This document shows positions 28,552-36,502 of a stretch of DNA of 40,659 nucleotides, piece after piece (position 1 is the stretch's first letter; every line of letters begins with the position of its first letter). The translations under genes and the position numbers were made by a program. Source of the stretch: Candidatus Muiribacterium halophilum (lineage in GTDB: Bacteria > Muiribacteriota > Muiribacteriia > Muiribacteriales > Muiribacteriaceae); contig PKTG01000071.1 of NCBI GenBank assembly GCA_002869225.1, positions 426-41,084 on the forward strand, written 5' to 3'. The notes under the pieces were generated by a model, which made no database searches, was not told where the DNA came from, and worked only from the letters and a program-made list of their open reading frames with translations.

Positions 28552-29487
28552 ATGGCTTTTGATATAAATCGTAGTGTTTTGACAAGAAACATCGGTTTAA
28601 AGATAATATCTTTGTTTATAGCTATTATGTTATGGCTTTATGTTATCACTATAACCGATCCTAAAGTCATAAGAGAGAAAGCAGTCTTTCCTAAGATAAA
28701 AGGACTAAACTCACGAATGGTTATAGTCAATGATATAAAATCAATCAAGGTAGTCTATGAGGGAAAAAGAAAAGAAGTCATAACAAACTCTGATAAAATA
28801 TATGCTTTTATTGATATGTCTGGAAAGGTAGATGCGCAGAGAATATCAGCTCCTATAAGAGTTTTTAAACCGGAAGAATTTGATATAATTAAACTTGAAC
28901 CGGAAAAGATAGATATTGAATTGCAGGAAGTATCTATAAGTCATCTGGACTTAAAGCCTGAGATCAAGACAAAAGAGGGGTATTATTATAAAATACTCTC
29001 GCGTATCCCTGAGAGTATAGAAATATCAGGTCTAAACGAAAAAATAAGTAAAGCACAGTTTGCAAAAGCTCCGTATGATCTTTCCAGAAAAGGCGCAGGT
29101 GTTTATAAGGATACTGTTCCTATCAATGTCTTTGATTTTGATTATAAACTAGTTGAGGATATAAGAATAGACCCACCTGAGATCTATACTGAAGTCGAAA
29201 TAATTGAGTATCCTTCAGAGCCTAGAAAAATCAAGGCAGATACAATAGGACAACCAGAGCAAGGATATTTTATAGATAAAATAACTATAACACCTGAAGA
29301 GGCAATTATAAAAGCTGCTCCAGATGTTATAGATACTATAAAGACTATTAAAACGCGTCCAATCGACGTAACAGGGATAAAGAATTCGAGAGAACAAAAG
29401 ATAAGATTGGAAAGGATCCCGAGTGTTATCGTGGAACCTGAAGAAGTCATCATAACAGTAACGTTAAAGAAAGGAGAAACGAAATGA
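28552..29487 (+). CDS. cdaR: YbbR-domain regulator of CdaA
   Basis: A 311-residue protein with one N-terminal helix (about 14-35, NIGLKIISLFIAIMLWLYVIT, the typical NxxLKxxSLxxAxxLWxxV signature) and extracytoplasmic YbbR repeats. These show the recurrent pattern PEKIDIELQEVS, PESIEISGLNEKIS, and so on. CdaR proteins bind CdaA and modulate its activity. Adjacency to cdaA supports the call. It overlaps the HEAT-repeat gene by 4 nt. Confidence 0.9.
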   Translation: MAFDINRSVLTRNIGLKIISLFIAIMLWLYVITITDPKVIREKAVFPKIKGLNSRMVIVNDIKSIKVVYEGKRKEVITNSDKIYAFIDMSGKVDAQRISAPIRVFKPEEFDIIKLEPEKIDIELQEVSISHLDLKPEIKTKEGYYYKILSRIPESIEISGLNEKISKAQFAKAPYDLSRKGAGVYKDTVPINVFDFDYKLVEDIRIDPPEIYTEVEIIEYPSEPRKIKADTIGQPEQGYFIDKITITPEEAIIKAAPDVIDTIKTIKTRPIDVTGIKNSREQKIRLERIPSVIVEPEEVIITVTLKKGETK

Positions 29488-31004
29488 GTATGGTTGAATT
29501 TATAAACGCTCTTGGTAAAGAAAATCTGGGTGAGGTCAAGTTGGCCCAGAGCAAATTGAATGAGATGTATTCAGAAGAGGTTAGCACAGCACTTTTTGAG
29601 GCATATCGTTCTAATCAGGATTTTTATTTCAGGCAAAATATACTTGAGATCTTTATTGATCAGGAAGATACAAATATAGCTAATGAACTTGTTAAGATAT
29701 TTCAGCAGGAAAAAAACGAGGATCTGAAATTTATTATAGCTGTAGCACTTGGAAGGGCAGGGAATCAGAAAATAATCAGACATCTTTGTACATTATTCAA
29801 AAGAGATGATTTCCTTCTCTGTAATAAAGTTATGTTCACTTTAAAAAATGTTGGAAGAAACGCAGCTCCTGTATTGATAGAAGAACTTGGAAAAGCTTTT
29901 GGACAACCATTATATTTTATAAAAGAGACTTTGAAGAAGATCGAGAATAAAGAGCCTTCCAAACTTTATGAACTCGTACAGAGTGATAATACAGAGCTTG
30001 CAGCCGCAGTCCTCGAGGTATTAGGAACGATCAGAACCAAGGAAAATGTAATTTATCTGATAAAGTTTGTAAACAATTACAACTATATAATCTCCAATTC
30101 GGCAGCTATTGCTTTATACGAAGTAGGAGAGGCGATATCTGAATTTCTAGGTAACGAGCTTATTAAAGGTGAGCAGGGAATCAATTATGTAAGACTTATT
30201 CCTGAAGTCTTACAGAAATTTGGAAAAAGAGGACAGAAGGTGCTTCTTGATGTCTTTCTGAAAACAGAGGATGAAGATACTTTATGCAGCGTCTTATCTA
30301 AAATTGAATATTCTGAGGAAGCTTTCGCTAGGATAATGCAGGTAATACCAGGTCTCAGTATTCCTGGAAAAGTCAAATTTTCACAATCCATGACACATTT
30401 TGGAGAAAAAGCTTCAGGATTATTCTATAAGAAACTTTTCGATCCGGAACTTGATAAAAACACAAAAGCGGTTGTGATGAGTGCTTTTATTGCAAATGAC
30501 GAAATAAATACGAATGTGCTAAACGAAATCTATTCTCTTGAAGAAGATAATGAATTAAAACAACTTCTTAACTTTGTCTTACCAGTTGTTAAACCTCAAA
30601 ATGCTTTTAACATATATATGGATATGTTAAAGCACAGGAAGTTCTTTATGAGAGAAGCTGCTCTTGACATAATGGAAACTCTTCCGGCTGAGGCATATAA
30701 AAACGTTTTAGAAGGAATGGGAACAAGTTCTTCAGGAATAGGACAGGTAATACTTGATATTTTCAGAAAAAACAAAGCAAGACTTAAAAATATGCTTATA
30801 ACAGAGCTCAAAGAAGGTAATGATTCTTTAAAGATATCATCAGCATTTGTTATTGGTGAACTTGGTCTTGAGGAAGCTGTGGATCAACTTGTGACATCAA
30901 CAAAAGATGGAAATGAATGGGTGAGAAACTATTCTTTTGAAGCTTTGAAAAAAATAAAGGGAGAGGATGAAGCGAGAACACTCGCTCCTGATATGAATGG
31001 ATGA
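29484..31004 (+). CDS. HEAT-repeat protein
   Basis: A 506-residue cytosolic protein built from helical HEAT-like repeats (for example KFIIAVALGRAGNQKIIRHLCTLF, LAAAVLEVLGTIRTKENVIYLIKFV, KISSAFVIGELGLEEAVDQLV and EWVRNYSFEALKKIKG). No catalytic motif, signal peptide or membrane segment is seen. Such proteins act as scaffolds. Its position between cdaR (4-nt overlap) and dprA (8-nt overlap) suggests co-expression, but I cannot assign a role. Confidence 0.85.
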   Translation: MSMVEFINALGKENLGEVKLAQSKLNEMYSEEVSTALFEAYRSNQDFYFRQNILEIFIDQEDTNIANELVKIFQQEKNEDLKFIIAVALGRAGNQKIIRHLCTLFKRDDFLLCNKVMFTLKNVGRNAAPVLIEELGKAFGQPLYFIKETLKKIENKEPSKLYELVQSDNTELAAAVLEVLGTIRTKENVIYLIKFVNNYNYIISNSAAIALYEVGEAISEFLGNELIKGEQGINYVRLIPEVLQKFGKRGQKVLLDVFLKTEDEDTLCSVLSKIEYSEEAFARIMQVIPGLSIPGKVKFSQSMTHFGEKASGLFYKKLFDPELDKNTKAVVMSAFIANDEINTNVLNEIYSLEEDNELKQLLNFVLPVVKPQNAFNIYMDMLKHRKFFMREAALDIMETLPAEAYKNVLEGMGTSSSGIGQVILDIFRKNKARLKNMLITELKEGNDSLKISSAFVIGELGLEEAVDQLVTSTKDGNEWVRNYSFEALKKIKGEDEARTLAPDMNG

Positions 31005-32067
31005 TATTAGAAATATTGTCGAGTTTAGTCTTCTTCAGACAGGAACATTAAACAAAATAGATTTTTTCAGAAAATATAGAGAAGATCTTTTAAATGAAAA
31101 CCTTTTAAAAAAGCAATTTGCAAAAAAGGTAATAGAGAATCTTTTTTTTGATATAAAAAAGTACACAAAAGATATTGATATACTGGTCTCAAAGATCAAA
31201 AACAAAGAGAGTAGTATAATAGTCTACGAAGAAGATGATTATCCTTTTCTCCTATCTAATATTAAAGACCCTCCATGTGTACTTTTTGCAGATGGAAGAC
31301 TCTCTCTTCTTGAAAAAGAAAACACTATTGGAGTCGTAGGAGCAAGAAAGACAGACCTATACGGAAAAGATGTATGTAAAGATATAGTCTCAAAAATAGC
31401 TGAAGCTAATATGGTCATCGTCTCCGGTCTGGCTATTGGAATAGATAATAACGCTCATAAAGCAGCACTTGCTAAAAATGGTGATACAATAGGAGTCGTT
31501 CCGGTTCAGCATCATACTCCTGTGAGAACAAACAGCACAAGAAGGGAGATGTACGATAAAGGTCTTGTCCTTGCTGAATATCCTTCTTTTGTGCCAATAA
31601 AACCGTGGATGTATATTTCAAGAAATAGAATAATCGCTGGGCTTTCAAAAGGTGTTTTTGTAGTAAGAGCTGCAATAAGGAGCGGTTCTCTTTCAACAGC
31701 TTCATTTGCTACCTCCTATAATAGAGATGTATTTGCACTTCCTGGAAACATATACGAAATATTATCTGCAGGTACGGCTAAACTAATTAAAGATGGAGCT
31801 GTTCCAGTATTTTCAGCGGATGATATACTGTCTTTCTATCATTTAAAAAACAAAAAGATAAAGGAAAAAAATGTCTCGATGACCTATTCTTTAAAGGAAG
31901 AAGAGAAAAAAATCATAGATCTTCTTTCAGATAAAGTCTTACATGTAGATGAAATTGCATTTAAAAGTGGTCTTTCAACAAAAAAGGCAAAGACGATTTT
32001 GACTGGACTGGAATTAAAAAGTTATGTTGTTATGATGAGTGGAGAAAATTATTCTTTAGTGAGGTGA
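30997..32067 (+). CDS. dprA: DNA-processing protein DprA/Smf, divergent
   Basis: A 356-residue protein with the DprA Rossmann-type domain: YPFLLSNIKDPPCVLFADG, IGVVGARKTDLYGKDV, VSGLAIGIDNNAHKAALA, RNRIIAGLSKGVFVVRAAIRSGSLSTASFA and FALPGNI. A winged-helix end follows (about 290-356). DprA loads RecA on incoming single-stranded DNA during transformation. Differences from the usual consensus are VVRAAIRSGS where VVEAxxxSG is common, and TIGVVPVQHHTPVRT in place of the usual G-rich VLGxGxDxxYP stretch. The gene overlaps the HEAT gene by 8 nt. Confidence 0.88.
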   Translation: MDDIRNIVEFSLLQTGTLNKIDFFRKYREDLLNENLLKKQFAKKVIENLFFDIKKYTKDIDILVSKIKNKESSIIVYEEDDYPFLLSNIKDPPCVLFADGRLSLLEKENTIGVVGARKTDLYGKDVCKDIVSKIAEANMVIVSGLAIGIDNNAHKAALAKNGDTIGVVPVQHHTPVRTNSTRREMYDKGLVLAEYPSFVPIKPWMYISRNRIIAGLSKGVFVVRAAIRSGSLSTASFATSYNRDVFALPGNIYEILSAGTAKLIKDGAVPVFSADDILSFYHLKNKKIKEKNVSMTYSLKEEEKKIIDLLSDKVLHVDEIAFKSGLSTKKAKTILTGLELKSYVVMMSGENYSLVR

Positions 32068-32073
32068 ATAAAG

Positions 32074-32757
32074 ATGCAAAATACTATTTCGACTTTTGCG
32101 ACTACGGGTATTGATATATCTATTATAGATCTTTTTGTTAGTATGTTTCTTGCAACGATAATAGGAATAGTTATGACTTTTGTATATAAATATACTCATA
32201 GAGGTCTTAATTATGAAAGATCGTTTGTTTTTACTGTGACACTTGTATCACCAATAGTTTGTCTTGTGATGATGCTTATAGGATCTAATCTTGCACTTTC
32301 TCTAGGTATGGTGGGTTCACTTTCTATCATAAGGTTCAGGACTGTTATTAAGGATTCAAGAGATCTTGTTTTTATTTTTCTCTCAATCGCTGTAGGTCTT
32401 GGTTGTGGAACCATGAACTGGCAAGCAACTATAATGGCATCAATTTTCATTTTAACCATCCTGCTATTACTTAACAGGTATATGCATGGAAAAGTCACAC
32501 AGGCAGAATATATAGTTGTTATTAGAACGGAAAAAGAAATCGATCCTGAAGATATAAATAAGATATTAAAAGAATATGCAGTATTTGTCTTTCTAAGGAC
32601 TTTTGAGATCAAATCAGGAATTTCAGAAATAATATTTGAAGTAAGATTAAAGAAGGATCTAGAGAAGAAAACCATTTTAGTTGAGAAGATAAAAGAAAAA
32701 CATCCTGATTTAAAAGAGATCTCATTGTTATCGCCAAGATTAGCTTTACCGCTTTGA
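32074..32757 (+). CDS. DUF4956-family membrane protein
   Basis: A 227-residue protein with three or four helices in its first ~140 residues (LFVSMFLATIIGIVMTFVY, RSFVFTVTLVSPIVCLVMMLIGSNLAL, LVFIFLSIAVGLGCG and TIMASIFILTILLLL). It has the family core LGMVGSLSIIRFRTVIKDSRDLVFIF and a cytosolic ferredoxin-like tail. DUF4956 genes are regularly found next to CotH and VTC-domain genes, exactly as here. The biochemical role is not established. The gene follows dprA after 6 nt. Confidence 0.88.
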   Translation: MQNTISTFATTGIDISIIDLFVSMFLATIIGIVMTFVYKYTHRGLNYERSFVFTVTLVSPIVCLVMMLIGSNLALSLGMVGSLSIIRFRTVIKDSRDLVFIFLSIAVGLGCGTMNWQATIMASIFILTILLLLNRYMHGKVTQAEYIVVIRTEKEIDPEDINKILKEYAVFVFLRTFEIKSGISEIIFEVRLKKDLEKKTILVEKIKEKHPDLKEISLLSPRLALPL

Positions 32758-32866
32758 AAATTGTGAATAGTGAGAGGTGAATGGTGAATAGATTAAACGT
32801 AAAGCGTGAAGGGTAAAGTGAAACGGGTAGAAAAGTAAACAGTAAACAGATGACAGTAGGTAAATT
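32758..32866 (+). repeat. Heptamer-phased repeat (copy D)
   Basis: These 109 nt between DUF4956 and the CotH gene read as successive units GTGAATA, GTGAGAG, GTGAATG, GTGAATA, GATTAAAC, GTAAAGC, GTGAAGG, GTAAAGT, GAAACGG and GTAAACA. Positions 32789-32811 are an exact inverted copy of 152-174, and 32763-32791 match 2314-2342 inverted with three differences. The repeat interrupts an otherwise tightly packed cassette. Confidence 0.65.
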
Positions 32867-35704
32867 ATGAAAAGATTTAAAAATACAATAATCTATATAT
32901 AATTAGTAATAAACATATTATTCATCATTGCTGTTGTATTTGGGATAGTGGCTTTTTTCTCAGTAACCGACGAAGCAAGAAGAGGAAAGATAATAGATGC
33001 GATTAAATTTCCGATTGTAAAAAATATAAAATCATCGAGATTTATTGACTCTGTAAAATCAACTTTTTATGACAAAAAGCAGAAACTTCCAAGATATAAC
33101 CTCAAGATAAGTCCCGAAAACTTACGTCTTATACAGTTGCAGGTACAGGAACTTTTGAAGGTGGGTGCAGATAAAGCTGTTCTTACCGATGATAAAAAAA
33201 TGTGGGTGAAAGCAATATTTCAAGCTGATAAAGATTATAGTGTTAAAGTCAGGATAAGAGGTGATCTTTCAAATCACTGGGCTTATGCAAAAAAATCCTG
33301 GAGAGTTAAATTTGATAAAGATGATCTTTTTAAAAGTTATAAACAGTTGGATTTTATAATACCACGTGATAAAGGCTATACTACCGAAGCAGCTGGTGAT
33401 ATTGTTGCAAAGAAAAACGGATTATTAGTACCTGATTCGTGGTTTGCTGGTGTTAGTATAAACGGAATCGATATGGGTGGATATCTTGTTATGGAAAAGA
33501 ACTCCAGTCAGATGCTGGAAAATAAAGGATATTTTGCCGGGGAGATATTTGCTTTAGGAAATATCTGGGTAGAGACAAGTGCTACACATTATGGTCTTCC
33601 CTCAAAAGTAACTTTTGAATATTTTCCAGGTGCTTTTAAAGAGACGATAAATGAAGATCAATCTCCTATTTATAAAAAAGGAGCTTTTACATATTTTCTT
33701 GATCTTATAAATAAAAGTAGTAGAGAAGAGTTTAGAAAGAAAATTCCAATAGTCCTTGATATGGAACGATATCTTAGATGGAATTCAATAACCTGGCTTT
33801 TTGGTACTACACATCCACATTGGGGAGACAACCTTAGATGGTATTATGACTCGACAAGAGGAAAATTCGAACCAATATTATATGATACAAAACCAAGAAG
33901 ACTTGTTAGAGATAACACCGGTTCTTTTGAGACCATTGAAACGGATATGCTAGCAAAAAGGATAATATCTGAGAATATTGAGTGGCGTCAGAGAAGAAAC
34001 GAGATACTCTGGGATCTGACTAATGATCCTTCTATGTTTGTGGATAGAATAAGTAGAGATCTATTTAATCAGCTCAAGGACTACCTTTTTAAAGGAGTAG
34101 GTTCTGAATATAATTTTAATGCTCTTGAAGAGTTTAATAAACTTGAAAGCTATTTAAAATATAACAGACAGCGAATAAAAGGATTTTTAAATTTTGCAAG
34201 ACTTTTTGTTCAACCAGAGTTTAAATCTGATTCATGTATTCTTCAAGTAATGCCTGACTCACTATCAAAAATAAAAATAAATTCAATTAGAATCACTTCA
34301 AAAAAGAATATAAAAAAATCCGGGAAAATAATGCTTTATTTATTGACTCCGGAGGGAAAAAGAATAGAACCTGAATATAGAATCGGCAAAAAAGATAATG
34401 CTTTATTCATCGAATTTAAGGATCTTCAGATATTTAGTAGATTAGAAGAAGATCTCTCACCTATGAAGACTATATATCAAATCGTAATAATAGATAATGA
34501 AAACGGATTTATAAAACCCGAAGAATTATCCTTTAAGATAAATGCAACCAATACGTTGAACGATCAGATTATAGATAAATCTTATATCTACATAGGTTCA
34601 AATTCAAGTAATAACCACAAGGAAATCGATTCTTTTACTGATGATATTGATATTTCACTAAATAGAAAGGATATTAACCTTAAGTTAAAAGATGATGTTT
34701 TGATAATAAAGAAGGGAAGCTATGAAGTGAAAGAAAATCTAATTATTCCTTCAGGATATGATCTTTTGATAGAAAAAGGGGTCAAGTTAAATCTTTATCC
34801 AGATGTAAATATAATAGTATATGGTGCTCTTAATATTAAAGGAACAAAGGAAGAACCAGTAGAGATAAAGGCAAAATATTCTGATAGACCTTTTGGGACA
34901 GTTGCTTCAATTAATTCGCGGAAGGATTCAGAGGTATCCTATCTTAATATCTCTGGTGGTAATGAAACCAATTATGGTGGTATATTCTTTTCTGGACAGT
35001 TTTGTTATTACTGGTCAGATGTAAAAATCTCAAACAGCAAATTTTTACATGCAAATGCTGACGATTCTTTAAATATAAAGAATTCTGATGTCAATGTAAG
35101 CTATTGTCTGTTCAAAGATAATAGTTCTGATGCGTTTGACGGTGATTTTATAACCGGTAATGTGGAAAACTGTGATCTCATATCAAATAATGGAGACGGT
35201 GTCGATGTATCCGGTTCAAGAATAAAAGTCGTTTCCTGTAAATTTGATAATACCAAAGATAAAGGTATATCAGTTGGCGAGAACACAAATATGTTTATCT
35301 TTAACTGTCGATTTACAGAAAATCAGATTGGGGTTGCATCAAAGGATCTTTCGAATACAACGATTTTATACAGTGAATTTGAAGAAAACGAAAAAGCTTT
35401 ATCTGTTTATCAGAAAAAAGAGATATTTGGACCTTCTAGGATAGATGTATATACATCGGTATTTTCAAAAAACACAAAGGACTTTGATGTTCAAACTGGA
35501 TCTGAAATAAATGTTGAGAGTTCATTAACGGGAACTAAAAAAAAGAAAGGGCTTAATTTAAAAAACACTTCTGATAAAAATAAAGATGTATTAAGAAATA
35601 TAGATAATAAAAAAATATCAGAGATCTTATCAAAAAGAACAGGTATGATAATAAATATTAGATCAAAACCTTTGGGAAATATCTTCAAGCCAGGAAGAAA
35701 ATGA
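32867..35704 (+). CDS. CotH-family kinase-like protein fused to a right-handed beta-helix, with in-frame TAA near the start
   Basis: The full frame (about 945 residues) starts at 32867 as MKRFKNTIIYI, meets TAA at 32900-32902 (codon 12), then continues in frame with LVINILFIIAVVFGIVAFFSV, which completes a membrane anchor. The next in-frame start is 32948. The CotH domain (roughly 70-390) has VRIRGDLSNHWAYAKKSWRVKFDKDD, YLVMEKNSSQMLE and the active-site-like GDNLRWYYDSTRGKFEPILYD. The C-terminal region (about 600-860) shows repeated N/D-rich turns (KISNSKFLHANADDSLNIKNS, NCDLISNNGDGVDVSGSRIKVVSCKF) of a parallel beta-helix. CotH proteins are atypical protein kinases. The product is probably extracytoplasmic. 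Confidence 0.83.
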
Positions 35705-36411
35705 AAAAAAAACCAAGATTTGAAAGAAAATACAGAATATCCAAAACGGAATATTTTAGTATTCTAAACACAATAAGACCTTTTATAGAGGTTGACCCCA
35801 TTGCTGCTAAAAAAGGAGGGAGATATTTTGTAAGAAGTCTTTACTTTGATTCTTTCGGTTATCATTCCTATAGTGAAAAGGTTGCGGGAGTGAGCGATAG
35901 GATAAAATTAAGAATAAGGGCTTATGGAAAAGACTTGAAAGATACAGATATTATATCTTTTGAGATAAAGACAAAACGAGCCGACAAAATAGTAAAATAT
36001 TCAAGTAAAATATTACCTGATCAATATTTTGATTATCTTGGTAACGGACATCTATCATACTTAGAAGACCCTGTTCTTGAAGAGTTTTTTAGGTTAAAAA
36101 ACATATATCATCTTGAAGGTGTAATAATCGTTGATTATGAAAGAGATGCTTTCTATGCGAAAGGAGATGATGGGGTAAGAATAACTTTTGATCATGATGT
36201 AAGATCAGCGAGTTCAAATAAATTATTTCCAAAAGAGGAAGAAGTAATATTCAGATCAGGTGAACCTCAGGTGGTTGTAATGGAGATAAAGACACAAAAA
36301 AGCCACCCATATTGGCTTTCAGATGTTTGTAAACGTTTTGGACTTGATCAGAAACCAAACAGTAAATTTGCACTGGGAATCGAAAATAGTGCAAAGTCTA
36401 TTTTAAGATAA
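35701..36411 (+). CDS. VTC-domain (polyphosphate polymerase-like) protein
   Basis: A 236-residue protein of the CYTH-like VTC superfamily. It has the N-terminal RFERKYRISKTEYFSI (basic tunnel residues), RYFVRSLYFDS, KLRIRAYGK, ISFEIKTKRADKI, IIVDYERDAFYA and the C-terminal VVMEIKTQKSHPYWLSDVC. In yeast Vtc4 this fold polymerises phosphate from ATP. In bacteria such single-domain proteins occur beside CotH and DUF4956, with function unproven. It overlaps the CotH gene by 4 nt, so the two are translationally coupled. Confidence 0.87.
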   Translation: MKKKPRFERKYRISKTEYFSILNTIRPFIEVDPIAAKKGGRYFVRSLYFDSFGYHSYSEKVAGVSDRIKLRIRAYGKDLKDTDIISFEIKTKRADKIVKYSSKILPDQYFDYLGNGHLSYLEDPVLEEFFRLKNIYHLEGVIIVDYERDAFYAKGDDGVRITFDHDVRSASSNKLFPKEEEVIFRSGEPQVVVMEIKTQKSHPYWLSDVCKRFGLDQKPNSKFALGIENSAKSILR

Positions 36412-36435
36412 TAATATACTAATTTGACCTTATAC

Positions 36436-36465
36436 TTGACTATATCTTCATTGAGTTGTAATAAT
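36436..36465 (+). promoter_or_regulatory. Candidate promoter for topA
   Basis: TTGACT (36436-36441, 5 of 6 consensus bases) and an AT-rich -10-like TAATAAT (36459-36465) with 17 nt between lie in the 91-nt spacer before topA. The -10 is poor. A ribosome-binding site AAGGTGG at 36491-36497 then serves the ATG at 36503. Confidence 0.35.
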
Positions 36466-36502
36466 TAATCAAAGGACTCATATAAAATAAAAGGTGGACA
36501 GA

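Noticed and set aside
32211-32675. 154-codon minus-strand frame inside the DUF4956 gene
   Set aside because: It is antisense to a conserved membrane-protein gene, without a ribosome site or recognisable domain.
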